Positions 22,783 through 35,097 of a stretch of 64,000 bases of DNA are shown here, piece by piece (position 1 is the stretch's first letter; each line of letters opens with the position of its first letter). The translations under genes were made by a program, and so were the position numbers. Source of the DNA: Halichoerus grypus (lineage: Eukaryota > Chordata > Mammalia > Carnivora > Phocidae); assembly GCF_964656455.1 (NCBI RefSeq), contig NC_135718.1:22270449-22334448 (forward strand), given 5' to 3'. The notes below the pieces were generated by a model, which was given only the letters and a program-made list of their open reading frames with translations, was not told the DNA's origin and ran no database searches.

Positions 22783-24727
22783 CTTGAATGGCTGACCACA
22801 TTCACTTCTTACGTGACAGAAAAAAAGCAGGGCTGTTTTTGGCAGGGCCCCCATTGACTTAAGGAAAGAGAAAAAAACACTGTCTCTGATTTTCAGAATT
22901 CTGTCCATTGCCTATAAGGATAGATTATATAAGAAAATACTATTGGAATGCAACTGTATATATGATCATTCTGAGTTAGGCAATATACTGTATATTGTTA
23001 AAATGAATATTTAAAAGACAGCACAAGTTTAAATGTTCTTTTTTAGTAGCATCTTTGGTATTTCATTCATTTGACCAACGGTTATCATCCTGTGCCAGGA
23101 AGCTAGGCACTTGTGGTATAAGATAAATATAATAAGGTCTCTGATATCAAAGAACTTTCCATAGACAGCCTTCGAGAATAATCAAATGTTCTTTATTTGG
23201 TTATTTTATATCATTAAAAAAATTAACACTAGGGCAGATCGACATATTAACGGGTAAATTTTAGGCAAACTCTGATAATATTCCAATAACATTAAAATGC
23301 AGTTCTGGTAAGCTATAACCAGGAAGGCAGAACTTTGTCTTTTCTAGAATATTTGATTGTCATGTTTGTATCTTTTACCCATGATACTGATCTCTTTAAG
23401 GGATTGGGAGCAAAATTACACCTATAAGAAACATAAGACAATAGAAAGCCTGTCTTAAACAACCAAGAGCCTTGAAAAGATATTTTTCTTAACTGTGAGT
23501 TCAGATAGATTTCTGAAATGGTAATAGTTTGATGAAAGAAAAGTTCCCTCCAAACCCCTTAAAATCTAAATTAGTTTTTTTATCCTTGAAACTGGGCACA
23601 GTTCTCTGTTTACATTTCCACATTCCATGGACTAACATACTGTGAAATTTCAAGCCTAGCTGTTTTGGCTAATGAATATACAGTATGTTGAAAAAGCACG
23701 ATCCTTAGCTTAGAAGACAGAAGCACAATTTTGTTAGCAATTCCTTTATATCAATAGTTATTTAGCTCTAGTTATATACATATATATATTCCCCCTACTG
23801 TTATATATATATTAATGTTATTCTTATAAGTCAACACAGTGAGAATCTTAGGCATTAAGTTGTGGTTGCATCTAAAGATTGCATTTTCCTTGATCAGATT
23901 TCAATAACGGCCTTTCTTGTGGTTAAGGAATCCAATTCAGCCTCTTACACACAATCTAATCTAAGTCTATGTTCTATCTCTTTTAATTATACCTGACCAT
24001 CTACAGGGACCAAAGTCCTTAGAGAAATAATTACCATGCTTTGGCTAATGTATCTTGCTGACTTAGGATTTGGAAGTCTATAAACATGATGAAAGCCAAT
24101 AGGCTTGGATGGGTCTTGGGGTCAGAAACTCAGTAACCCTCAGTGAATGTTTGGTACTCATAACATTTTCTGAGCTTCTCACAGGATATCCATGAGAGTT
24201 TCATACCCTAATGGACATAGAAGAATCGAGGAATTGGGAATGCATTTATAGAGAAGGAGGTGACAGGAAAAACCAATAGACAACAAAACAAATAGGCTGT
24301 TAAATGCCCCTTTGCCCTGTAATGAGGAGCCCTGTTCTACCTGTCTTCTCTTTGGATAACTGGTTATTTTTCTGAATGCCTCAGTCTAAAGTTAGAGACA
24401 GGGCTAGAATTCTCAAAGATGAAAAATCAGTTATTCTTTTGAATTCTCTGAGGTTATAAGTGCCCTGGAGAGGTGATTACATCGGTCTGTCTCTATCGTC
24501 TGTTTTGAAAGCACGTGGGTTGTATGAGAAAGATCATCTCTATAACTGATGATGTTCTTTACCCAGAGTTAAATAAATGAGCTTCAGAAAGTTGCCCCAG
24601 AATTGTTTATAGCTATTGTTCATTGGAAGTGGTGTATCTAATGTCCATAGCTTTTATCAGATATTCAAAGAAATTTATACCCTCCCCCCAAAAAACAGGT
24701 GCAACAAGCACAGAACTCATGATCTCA
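22783..24727. other. Unique A+T-rich intronic sequence
   Basis: No exon seen. A (TA)n patch lies at 23775-23812. A possible ancient repeat with CTGTGCCAGGAAGCTAGGCA lies near 23090. Confidence 0.4.
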
Positions 24728-24742
24728 CTAGAATTCCGATTT

Positions 24743-24926
24743 TTTTAAAAAGATTTTATTTGTTTATTAGAGAGAGAGAGCATGAGCCAGGGGGAGGGGC
24801 AGAGGGAGAGGGAGAAATAGCTTTCTCACTGAGTAGGGAGCCTGACGTGAGACTCCATCCCCGGACCCTGAGATCATGACCAGAGCCGAAGGCAGATGCT
24901 TAATCAACTGAGCCACCCAGGTGCCC
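24743..24926 (-). mobile_element. CAN SINE
   Basis: AAAAAGATTTTATTTGTTTA start, GAGAGCATGAGCCAGGGGGA body, head end GCCACCCAGGTGCCC. Duplication CTAGAATTCCGATTT (24728-24742) against CTAGAATTCAGATTT (24927-24941). Confidence 0.95.
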
Positions 24927-24999
24927 CTAGAATTCAGATTTAATTATTCTCCCTGATGAAGCATTTGGACAGACTCCTGGCAGCCCACAGTTATAGCAA

Positions 25000-26180
25000 A
25001 TGCATTCTTGCACACAGGTTGAAACTCCTTTAGCTTCTAGTATTGGGTAGATTTCAGCAACATTTGCCTCCTATTTTATTTTATTTTTTGATTTGGAGGG
25101 AAGGACGATGTTAAGCCTCTCATATACTGACAACATAAAGACCTCTTCTGCATCACTGGATTCCTGGAAAATAGACTTTATGAATCTCCTATCCAAACTG
25201 TGATCTTTTGATTGGTTCAGATCTCTTGAAACTTTTACCGTGTACCTCCCTGTTTTTTTTTTTTTTTTCTCATAAACAAATGAAACCTTTAGTTCAAAGT
25301 TCAAGGAATGACGTTTCCATGAAACAAATTACATCTCTCAAGAGAATGAACATTGAAAGAGAAGGACGAAGAATTGATGACCTATTAACAGTTGTAATTC
25401 TCCACCTTGAATTATTGACAGCATGTGACATTATAACCTTACAAATTGCAATCTATAAACAGCTTAGAAAATATGACCTCTGCATTACAATTGGTCTCAC
25501 AAAGCCTTCGGCTTATTACAAACAGCTACCGCCAGCATATTTTCTTATGGGCTGCAGAAAAGAGGGCAGGCATATAACCAGAGAACTGGACGCTTCAGCA
25601 AGGCCACTTACAGGCAGAAGTGATGGATGGTGAGTGGCAGCAAACTTCTCAGCCAGGGTGAAAGTATTAGAAGTTTGTTTGTCATTGATTTACAGTCACC
25701 AAATAAAAAGAACTAATTAGCCAAAGTTGGTTGACTTAGCACTTTCTCTCCTCTGCTTTTGAAACAGACAGGAACTTAGAATTCATAAGCAGGACAAAGT
25801 AGCTCCAGGGTATTTTTGCCAGTCTTTCTACCCACAGTTGCTCTTCAGGATAGAATGCAGCTAAAAGTCACCAGACTTTGATTTGAGATGTAGGCTGGTT
25901 TTTACTCTGCCACAAATGGTAGAATAAATGTTTAGAATCCCTTTATGTAGCTTTGGCAAAAAAAAAAAGAGTCAGAGACACACAAGTATTGTCTGTTTGT
26001 TCCACTATACTGCATGTTTTGGATGTTACCCATGGAAATGCTTCATCATACTGGCCCATCATCATATCTGACTTGTTCCTTTTACTTTTTCTTCTTGATT
26101 CAGGGCTTACCTTTGCTAGGTTTTCCAAACATCCCGATTGCATTTGTGGTAGAATACCCTCAGAGTATTGGAAATAGCCC
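25000..26180. other. Unique intronic sequence with one 141-codon open frame
   Basis: The open frame at 25208-25633 starts in a T-run and has no domain I recognise. It is not bounded by convincing splice sites. I treat it as non-coding. The block around 25380-25630 is complex sequence free of recognisable repeats. Confidence 0.35.
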
Positions 26181-26184
26181 TGAA

Positions 26185-26510
26185 GTCATGGGAAATGAGT
26201 TTTGTTACTGGTTCTATCACAAACTGAGTGTGGACTTTGGCAACTCATGTGACCTCTCTGGGCTTCAGTTTCCCCTCATGATAATAATCACAGTGTCTAG
26301 CATTTAAGGGGCTGCTCTGTGCCGGTACTTTACATACAGTCGTCCAGTTAAGCCTCCTAATAACCCTCTGAGAGCCTCTAAGGGGCTGAAATTATTCCAC
26401 ACTTCCCTGATGGAGAAACTGGAGCTTATGAAAGTTAGGTTACCTCCCATTAGAAGGAGGCCGAGCCGGAACACCAGCCCGGCAGTTTGCCTCCAGAGCC
26501 TAGACGTTGA
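26185..26510. mobile_element. Two adjoining MIR relics in opposite orientation
   Basis: 26185-26290 reads + strand (CATGTGACCTCTCTGGGCTT, CAGTTTCCCCTCATG). 26291-26510 reads - strand (CTCCTAATAACCCTCTGAGA, CTGATGGAGAAACTGGAGC). Both are diverged. Confidence 0.55.
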
Positions 26511-27089
26511 CCTCAGGACTCACTAGCATCACGGGTGGTGTCTGTGATTAATGGCATTGCGTTTGCTCCAGGGAAAGGAGAACTCAGTTATGGAGGAACA
26601 ACTGCTATATCCTGCTGCCTAATGACGCTGTGTGGGAATAGGAACCTAGTATTGCTCGAGTTTTCTGATTTTTTTTCAAGAGAAGTAAGAATTCCAGTTC
26701 GGTATATAAATTCCTGATTTTTAAATGCTGGCAACTTGATCCACTTTGTTTTTCAAACTTGCTGAGGACCAGTATTGTGTAGGACGAAAGCATGATTCGG
26801 GGCAGCTGTGGTGTGTCCTCTGCTTAATGATCTATTATTTAAATGCTACCTACCCTGCTACATTATAAAATGGCAAATTTGGACTAATTTGATAATTTTA
26901 GTAATCTCTAGGTACCCCCTAGCACCAAAATTCTGTAGAATTCTTTGATTATCTCAAGTTTCTAGTTCCCATATATGCATCTTTTCAAATTGCTTTCTTC
27001 TAAACTTTTTAGGAGAATTTTTCCCAGATGCTTAACACAGAAGACCCTGTCCTGTCAAAGATGCCTCTAGTCTCCTAGTCCTCTTTTTT

Positions 27090-27251
27090 CTTTTTTTAAA
27101 ATATTTTATTATTTATGTATTTGAGAGAAAGAGAAAGCACAAGAGGGGAGAGGGTCAGAGGGAAAAGCAGACTCCCTGCCGAGCAGGGAGCCCGATGCGG
27201 GACTTGATCTTGGGACTCTGGAATCATGACCTGAGCCGAAGGCAGTCGCTT
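27090..27251 (-). mobile_element. CAN SINE lacking its head end
   Basis: Body is clear (GAGAAAGAGAAAGCACAAGA ... GACCTGAGCCGAAGGCAGTC) but stops after GCTTAA. The last ~25 bp, including GAGCCACCCAGGCGCCCC, are missing. It abuts a DNA-transposon relic directly. Confidence 0.9.
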
Positions 27252-27465
27252 AAGGCAAACTACAGTCTGAGGGCCAAATTTGGCCATCACCTGGTTTTGT
27301 AAATAAAGGGTTTTGGAACACAGCCACACCTGTTTGTGGATGTATTGTCTATGGCTGGTTTCATGACACAACTGTGGAAATGAGTAGTTGTGACAAACAT
27401 TTTGTGGTTCACAAGCCTAAATTACTTACTATCTTATTCTTTAAGAAAAAGTTTGATGGTACCCG
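27252..27465 (-). mobile_element. MER-type DNA transposon relic
   Basis: GGCAAACTACAGTCTGAGGG, then TTTTGTAAATAAAGGGTTTT, GGAACACAGCCACACCTGTT, TGTATTGTCTATGGCTGGTT and finally AAGAAAAAGTTTG. I recognise this as the common eutherian element whose other end reads CAGGGGTCGGCAAAC. Class is probably hAT-like; the name is not assigned. Confidence 0.65.
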
Positions 27466-28022
27466 CTAATCTATTACGTAGGTGTCAGATTTAAAATACA
27501 TAGCTTTGTATCTTTAGTATTATGTGTGTCTCCTCTGTGCTCAAAAATCTTAAATTCCTCTTCATATTTTACCACGTAGACACACACAACAAGTTCTAGA
27601 GATTTCTCACCCTGGCATTAGAGACCATCCAAAAATTACCTCAGTTTATCTTTACACGCCATATTTTTCAAACATCATTGTAATCTCTGGCCAGGTTTGG
27701 TTAAATGATGAACCACAAATACACCACGCTCACCCTAAGTCTGAACTTTTGAGAATGTGCTGCCAGCAGTATAATTTATACTCCATCATTCTTCAAACTA
27801 TGATATTCAATGGGCATTTGGTTCTAACCAAACTAATTTTTATTGAGCATCTACTGTGTATCGAGGATGGCAGTAGCCTTGCAACATATAAATCAATTTC
27901 ATTCCTTCCAAATTGACTCACATTTTTAAGCATACATGTCTGTACATTGTGTAATTATTCACTGACCATATATACTGGGGTTTTTTTATGCTATATTCCA
28001 TCTTAGCACAAGAAATTATATT

Positions 28023-28237
28023 TGTTATTAAAATTATTTTTTTAAGATTTTATTTATTTGAGAGAGAGAGCAGGAGCGGGGAGGGGGCTGAGTAGTGGGC
28101 AGGGAGGGAGGGAGAGGCAGAGGGAGAGGGAGAAGCACTGAGTAGGAAGCCCAAGGTGGGGCTCAATCCGAGGACCCTGAGATCATGATCTGAGCCGAAG
28201 GCAGATGCTTAACCAACTGAGCCACCCAGGCATCCCA
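28023..28237 (-). mobile_element. CAN SINE
   Basis: AAGATTTTATTTATTTGAGA start, GCCACCCAGGCATCCC end. Duplication AGCACAAGAAATTATATT (28005-28022) against AGCGCAAGAAATTGTATT (28238-28255), two mismatches. Confidence 0.93.
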
Positions 28238-28273
28238 AGCGCAAGAAATTGTATTAAAAAATTCAACAACGAG

Positions 28274-28468
28274 GGTGCCTGGGTGGCTCAGTTGGTTAAG
28301 CGACTGCCTTCGGCTCAGGTCATGATCCTGGAGTCCCAGGATCGAGTCCCGCATCAGGCTCCTTGCTCAGCAGGGAGTCTGCTTCTCCCTCTGACCCTCC
28401 CCTCTCTCATGTGCTCTCTCTCTCTCATTCTCTCTCTCAAATAAATAAAAAAAAATCTTTAAAAAAAA
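28274..28468 (+). mobile_element. CAN SINE
   Basis: Head GGTGCCTGGGTGGCTCAGTT with near-consensus body. Perfect 18-bp duplication AAAAAATTCAACAACGAG at 28256-28273 and 28469-28486. Younger than its inverted neighbour, whose duplication abuts this one. Confidence 0.97.
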
Positions 28469-28489
28469 AAAAAATTCAACAACGAGATG

Positions 28490-29330
28490 ATAACCTAATG
28501 GAAGAGACAGGTAAACAAGTAATGAAAGCGGTGTGCTCAGGCCATAGTTGAAACACACTACAGTAAAGAGGCAAGATGGAGCTGCACACTCTGCCCAGAG
28601 AGGCTGGGATGGCTTCATGGAGGACATGGTGTTTGAACTGGGTATTGGAAATCAAGAAAGCCCTAGAAGCCTGAAAATTCATGATGGTTCAAAGAATAGC
28701 ATGGCGGTCATGAAGGCAGGATTGCAAGGAGAAGCAGCAACCAATACAAAATAGAGGATCAGTGCTGTATGGAATGGACCTTCGATGTTCTACGGAAGAA
28801 GAGGGAATTAATTTAGTCCTCTTGAGGCAAGGGAAACTTGAGTGTTTCTGAACAACAGAGTGATAATCAGATTCTGCCTAGATCATAAATACCTAGGTGG
28901 CAGAAATTACATTTTCTATCCTTTTGTCTCCCATAAGGTCTACCGGTTCTGCTGTGAACATAGTGAACATTCAGTAGAGAGTTGTTCATTGATTAGTTTC
29001 TTCCTGAGGGGGAAGCATTTCTGGTCGGCTAGTAGCCAACAACATTTTGAGTTTTGTCTGAGCTTGATAAAATGCTGACACAGAGATAGTTAAAAAAAAA
29101 AAAAAAAAGCAAATATTATTAAGGTGACGAAAAGCATCAAATTCGTGACATTTCTCAGTGCCTTGTCACCTTCACTCCAGGGGCCAGAAGTGTTGTTTTC
29201 AGCTTTCAGCAAATTTTTGGCAAAGTTGAGATTATCTTATAAAAGAGGCTGAGAATTTATTCTTTCTTAAACCACTTAAAGTAGGGCTGGGGAGTAGAAG
29301 TTTTCTAAACTCCTTGAGGGTGACATGCTA
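28490..29330. other. Intronic sequence with L2-like relic
   Basis: 28870-28985 resembles an L2 tail (ATCATAAATACCTAGGTGGC; GTGAACATTCAGTAGAGAG). The rest is unassigned; an A-run lies at 29091-29108. Confidence 0.4.
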
Positions 29331-29339
29331 TTATTAATT

Positions 29340-29560
29340 ATTACTGTTGAAGCCGGACGGAAATGAGATGAAGGTTTTTGCCGCGGAAACCTTTGATGCA
29401 GTTGATAGAATGGAAGGGTTTTGCTCTTTGCTCTTCCTCCAGATGTGTAAACATCAAGCCGTCAGCCTTCTGCAGTGTAAGTGACAGGAATTACCAGCCT
29501 GTACTAATTGTCACAAGTTGCCAGAAGTAATGGAAGGCTGCAGGGATCTCAGCTTTAAGT
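29340..29560. other. Unique block, possible conserved non-coding element
   Basis: No repeat family matches. It keeps several CpG dinucleotides (GAAGCCGGACGGAAATGAGA, TTTTTGCCGCGGAAACC) in an otherwise CpG-poor intron, followed by TGTACTAATTGTCACAAGTT. Such features are common in conserved enhancers, but conservation cannot be measured here. Confidence 0.3.
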
Positions 29561-29639
29561 GTCCGACCTCAGGTTATGTTTGTGACATTGGTTTAAAAAA
29601 AAAAAAAAAAAAAAAGACGTTTTAAAATTTGTAATCTGA

Positions 29640-31970
29640 GCTGGTTTAGCTCCTTGGGGACTGCTTTGTTTCTCTCCCCAACAAAAACTAGGATTATTAT
29701 TTCATTCTGAGAACTTCATAAAGCTGGGACAATAGAACATTCCACTTTCTGATTTGACCGTAAGGAGAGAACCAGGGTCATTGTTTTGGCCTGAACCAGT
29801 TTCCCTTGCTGTGGTTCCAAATGTAGATAGATGTGGTAATTAATTAGCAAGACCGGTAAAGAACAGCATTCATAGCCTTGCCCTCCAGACTGACACTGGT
29901 TTGGGGTTGTGGTCTCTCAGGCCAAAGTATCTAAGATGCACAGTGTCTGCACAGGGTCCATGAAGATCGCCCTGCATCCCTGCTGATCCCCCTGCATCCC
30001 TGCTGATCCCCCTTCAAGCCTCTTCTCCTGCCTGCCTTCTCTCATTTCCTTCTCCACCCTCACCGAGTTGTACCACTTCAAAACACACCCTCTCCACCCA
30101 GATATCATGTGCATTTCATGCTTGCATTCCTCTGGCCCCACACAACTCTTGTAATGTATGATTTTCACTTTTTTAGCCCCCTTAGCTAGATCAAGCTTTG
30201 GATACAATATTACCCCCTCGTGAAATCTTGTTTCAGACTCCCATCCCCCTACTAGGCAAATCCTCATAGCATTTTGTATGCACCACTATCTTAATACTTA
30301 TGACATGGTATGTATAATGTCATACATATAATTATATGTATAGCCCTGAGGTAATAATAAGTTATGCCCTGCTAGTCATAATATCAGATGCATTAGCAGA
30401 AGTAGGTGCTCATTTAAACCTTGTGACTAAAGGGAAGGGTCTCATTCCTGAATCTCATTCAGACCCAGCCTCCTTCAAAATCCCCAAGTGCAAGGACATC
30501 ACCTTTATCTTTATTGTGCCTGCCTCCCTGCCGGGCACTGCCATTCAGTAATTCTGCCAAGTGGTATCTTTTCCTCACGGCAGAGTGCTAAACAGTGATT
30601 TATTGCTTGAATACACATTGCTTCCATGGAAGTGATTTGTTTAAAACAACAGTAAAGCACTAAATAAATTATTCATTCCATGCTAATTCTTCACTTTTAT
30701 GTGCTGTAGTAAGCATCAAAATAAGCAGCCTGTGGGGCATTTTATTTTTGCCACATTAATCTTGGACAGTTTAAAGGAAAAAAAAAAAAAAAAACAGGAG
30801 GAAATCTAAAGAAGAGGATCTATTCTCAAGAAAATAGATTATTTTTTCTTTTCTTTCTTTTTTGCCTTCTAGCCTCCTGCAGCAGGCGCTTCTCCTTTCT
30901 CCAGTCTCTCTGAATCACTTCCTGAAGCCCCCCCTCCCGACGGGCCCAGAGAGCCCCTCACACTCATGGTCAGCTTTGTGATCAACACATGACCTTCTCT
31001 CTGCAGAGAGCCATTCACAGTGGGTCAGCACGTGGGGTCTTTCCTGGGAGATTTGCATTTCCTAGGGCAGACAGGTTATGGGGTTTCTAAATTTCACTAG
31101 TGTCTTGATTTAGGATTAAAGGATTAAAAAGAGAGAAGCAGCAGTGACATACTTACCCATTTTTGCAACTGATTTCCCACATGGGACCGAGATACCATTC
31201 TAGTCTTATCTTTCTTTACTGAAGCCTTGTTTCCTGTGTTTGGGGACATTTGAGTGACTCTCAGCTTTTTTCATTAGCAGAGGGGCAGATAAATGGTCTT
31301 GTTGTAGACTCTTGGGAAGTTTCTCTCCTCTTTTCTGCACACGACCCCTCCATGTTTTATACCTGCTGGTGGATGAGGAGAGGTGTGACTCTCTGGCCTG
31401 TGGAGTCCACAGAGGTCTCAGCAGGAAAGACGCAAAGCTGACCCCTCCTCAGGATGGTGGAAATGCTAACTCAGCCTGTCCTTCAAGCGCCTGCTCCAGA
31501 TCAGAAGCCAAGAAGATCTAAGCTTACATATGTGTGACCCAAGCCCCAGGCCATCCCAGTTTCCTGTGTGAGAATCGCAAATAACTACCACCCAGCATTG
31601 TGAAATGAATTAAATGACATACTGTGTGTAAAGCACCTGCTTGTTGTAAGAACTTGAAAAGATCCCATTTATATCCAGCTAGGGAATGCTCCTTTCTCTT
31701 TATTCCCACAGTACTTCCTTTCTAAAGCATTCAGCTCTGTGAGTCCCTTCCCAACTACAATATACAATGAGGGCAGGTATCTGTTTTCTCTTTTTGCATT
31801 CTGAGTAGCACTTAGAAAAACAAATATGGATTGTGGTCAGTGCCTAGAAAAACAACCGAATACATGATGGATAGATTGATTGATAGCTAGCTAGCTAGAG
31901 CTTGGCATCAGGCTGATTGAGAAAGCAAGAAGTATACTCTTTGAAGCTCTTTAAATCTCTGTCTTTCCCT
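29640..31970. other. Mostly unique intronic sequence
   Basis: Contains a small direct repeat (CCCTGCATCCCTGCTGATCC, 29970-30010), L2-like pieces near 30460-30560 and 31740-31860, a MIR-like piece near 31560-31650, A-runs near 29594-29612 and 30778-30794, and a short TAGC repeat at 31884-31900. No exon seen. Confidence 0.4.
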
Positions 31971-31979
31971 CTCCAAAGA

Positions 31980-32415
31980 GACCGTGTATCATGGTGGTTA
32001 AGCACCTGAGCTCCGGTCTAAGTTTATTTGGATTCAAATACCAACATCCCACTTATATGCTAGCTGATGTTGGACAAATTCCTTAAACTCTCCTCTGTCA
32101 TCTGAAAATGACCAAAAAAAAAAAAGTATTGGCTTCATAGGATAGTTAAGAATGTACACAGACTGGGGTGCCTGGGTAGCTCAGTTGGTTAAGCAGTCGA
32201 CTCTTGATTTTGGCTCAGGTCATGATCTCAGTGTCCTGGGATCAAGCCCCATGTCGAGCCCCTGCACTCATGGGGAGTTTGCCTGAAGATTCTCTCTCTC
32301 TCCTTCTCCCTCTACTTGCGTACATGCACGCTCTCTCTCTCTCTAAAATAAATAAATCTTAAAATAAATAATGTACATAGATCATGTTATTCAAAATGCT
32401 TAGCAGAGTGAAAAA
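31980..32415 (+). mobile_element. MIR split by a younger SINE
   Basis: The left part, to about 32162, has CATGGTGGTTAAGCACCTGA, TGTTGGACAAATTCCTTAAA, then CTCTGTCATCTGAAAATG. The right part, 32370-32415, resumes with ATCATGTTATTCAAAATGCT. The SINE at 32163-32369 interrupts it. Confidence 0.7.
32163..32369 (+). mobile_element. Older CAN SINE
   Basis: Head CTGGGGTGCCTGGGTAGCTC with the older GTCGACTCTTGATTTTGGCT segment. Duplication AATGTACACAGA (32151-32162) against AATGTACATAGA (32370-32381). Confidence 0.93.
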
Positions 32416-32489
32416 AAATTTTTTAAGAAGTATTCCATAAAGTAAACTGGTGATAATAATCCAGTTAGAAATGGAATTCTAATGTTACC

Positions 32490-32610
32490 AATCTTATTCA
32501 ATAGGAAAAGGAGGAAAAAGAGTTAACCTGACTAAGGTCATACAAGGAATTAAAACTGACTCTGTAACCAGAATCTAGTCCTCTCAACTTCTAACTTTAA
32601 GTCTCCATCC
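32490..32610 (-). mobile_element. MIR fragment
   Basis: AGGTCATACAAGGAATTAAA followed by CTGACTCTGTAACCAGAATC follows the antisense MIR order ('aaggtcacacagctagtaagtgg'). Confidence 0.55.
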
Positions 32611-32655
32611 TACCAAAATAGAGACTTGATTTGGCTTTGTCCCATTGTACAGAGG

Positions 32656-32880
32656 ATACTTGTACTGATCCAGGGCTGTCCAGTTTTGAATGTCCTATAG
32701 GAAATAGTTGAAAGACCTAGAATTCAGACTTTAATTCCAAATATGCACCCTGATATACTTGTACTGATCCAGGGCTGTCCAGTTTTGAATGTCCTATAGG
32801 AAATAGTTGAAAGACCTAGAATTCAGACTTTAATTCCAAATATGCACCCTGATATACTTGTACTGATCCAGGGCTGTCCA
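32656..32880. repeat. Exact 99-bp tandem repeat, 2.27 copies
   Basis: Units start with ATACTTGTACTGATCCAGGG at 32656, 32755 and 32854. Units one and two are identical as read over the full 99 bp; the third stops after 27 bp (CTGTCCA, then diverges). The unit is not a known repeat family to me. Confidence 0.95.
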
Positions 32881-35080
32881 TTTCTGGATAGAAGAAACTC
32901 CCAGAATGGGAAGCAGTTCTCTGCAGTTCCTGGCCAACTTTTGGGTCTCTTGCGGATTTGCGCATGAAAGCTAACACTTTTGAATGAAAGGACAGAAAAT
33001 CAGTAAACCTTTGGATTGGTTCATAGGCACGTTTTACAACTACCAGCCCTCCCAAAAGAGATACACAGCATTGAATCATCTAGCATTTAATTCCTTAAAC
33101 AGCCCATACTTCCAAAAGGAAATCCAAAGTGTTTGGAATATCATTCCTAAGATTAGAATTTCATGAAATAGCAATGCCCTTGTGTTACAATTACTCAGAT
33201 TTTTTGATCCCACTCTATTCTAGATGCTTGCTACAATAATTGCTCATGTAACTGGAACGTGATGTTTATGCCTACAAAAGTCCATCACCAATATAACTAC
33301 AGTCAGTTAGTCAGACCATTAACAAATACTGAAGTTCTTTAGGTCAGCAAGAGAACATTATGTCTGGGTTCACATGCAGTTGTGAGAGTAAAGAAGTATT
33401 GGAAGGAGTGATTTGAATGTGCATGTAGGGGCCATGTCATACTTGGCCTTGTAGGTCAGATTATGAAATTTAGACTTTAAGATCAACGGGAGGACACACA
33501 GATGTTTTGAAGAGGGGGAAAAAAACAATTTTGTTATTTAAAAAAAGTTATTGTGGTAACAGTACAGAGGGCGGCTGGAGGGAAGCAAGACAGAAGGCTG
33601 GTGGCATTGACAAAGGCAGTGCTGTAGGCCAGAACAGTTGAGGTGAGGTTAATGAGAGAGGTTTGTAGGGCTCAGTGACTGATTAGGTTTGGGGAGAAAA
33701 GGTGGGGCGGGTAGAGTCAAGGAAGACTCACTCAGAGCTCTAGCTTGAGCAATGACAGTAGCATTTATTAAGCCTGGGAACACTGAAAATTAGAGTAGAT
33801 TGGGGTATTTGACATTGGATGGTATTGTAATGGGAAGAGATCTTACAAATGTGTAGTGTAACCATGGAGGAGACTGAAGCCCAAGAGTGCATTGGCTTCC
33901 TCAGTATCCCAGAGCTCAGGCGTAAGTCCATCTCTCTGGATTCACAGCCCAGGATGGCAGAAATGGATAGCTCCATTCTTAATGAGCATCTAATGTGGGA
34001 TCCCACTCAAAGGGGACTTTACAGTGAAGCCAATGAAGCTTAAGATTCAGAGCCTTCACAGGCATGAACTCCTGTGTATGCTGGGCATTTGGGGGGGATT
34101 GTAGATTGTTTCAGGTACAGAGGGAAAGCTAGGTTGCAATCAGGAAACATCTCTATTTTCCTATTTTTGCCAAACTGCCTAAAGATATCTCAGAAGAGAA
34201 GTATGTGAATTTTTAAGGCACTGGTAATTTGTTTTGAGCTAATTTGTCATTCTCATAAATGTTCACTGTTAAACGTCATTTTATTCATCATTTTGTGTTC
34301 TGTTTCTTGAAGAAAGGCCCTCAAATTGTGTGACTCTCGTCCTCACAAAACCGGTGTCTAGGCCTGATGCTCCTGGTTGCAGTCCTCACTTGACTCCTTG
34401 ATCTCTCCCCCATGTCAGAACTGGCCCCCTCCAGTCCTTCCTTCTGTACATAGGAACCCCTGCTTCATGCTCCGAGTCAGCATATGGTATGTTCAGATTA
34501 TTCCTTACTCTCAGAAGTGCCTTATTCAAGAACAGATTCTTCTAAAAGTATAACCTCCACCATTTGTCAGACGAGATGGTTAGAGTTACATGATCTTTGC
34601 AGTCCTTTCCAATTTTGTCTTAAGTTTCCTGTAAAAGAGTGACAAAGTGCTAAATATTTTTATAACCACCCACCAGTCATCTAGATGCCGTTGTAGAGGA
34701 TTAGAACTAGAGTCCTGTAGAAGCATTTGGGTTCTGTGATTAAATGACAAGAAATGCGTAAGAATCATTTAACTTCTAGAGGATTCTTTCCTCCAACAGA
34801 AGCCTTTATTATTTATTAATAGATTTTACTTGGGATTTCAAGATGTTATTTAAATTTCACTTTCAAGACAGCTTTTTTAAGCTTTGAATTTCCTCTTGGG
34901 CAAATTGTGTCCCATCACGCCTTAGCACTCAGACAAGGCGAACAAAAGATCTGTTAATAGAGGTCTGTTGTTACTGCTTATTTATTTATTTTTTTAAAGA
35001 GAATAAGATGTTTCTCTTTCTCCCTGGTTCACCTTAAGATTTTCCCAAGGTAAAGGAAAATATTTGAACTTACCATATTA
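32881..35080. other. Mostly unique intronic sequence
   Basis: 33400-33700 has the flavour of an ancient dispersed repeat (GGCCTTGTAGGTCAGATTAT). A MIR-like antisense piece lies near 33840-33960. No exon found. Confidence 0.4.
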
Positions 35081-35097
35081 ACTGTCACTGATTTTTT

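Noticed and set aside
25208..25633. Longest non-repeat open frame after the top ones (141 codons)
   Set aside because: It starts inside a T-run, has no domain I recognise, no credible splice sites, and its codon pattern looks random. Open frames of this length occur by chance in 64 kb.
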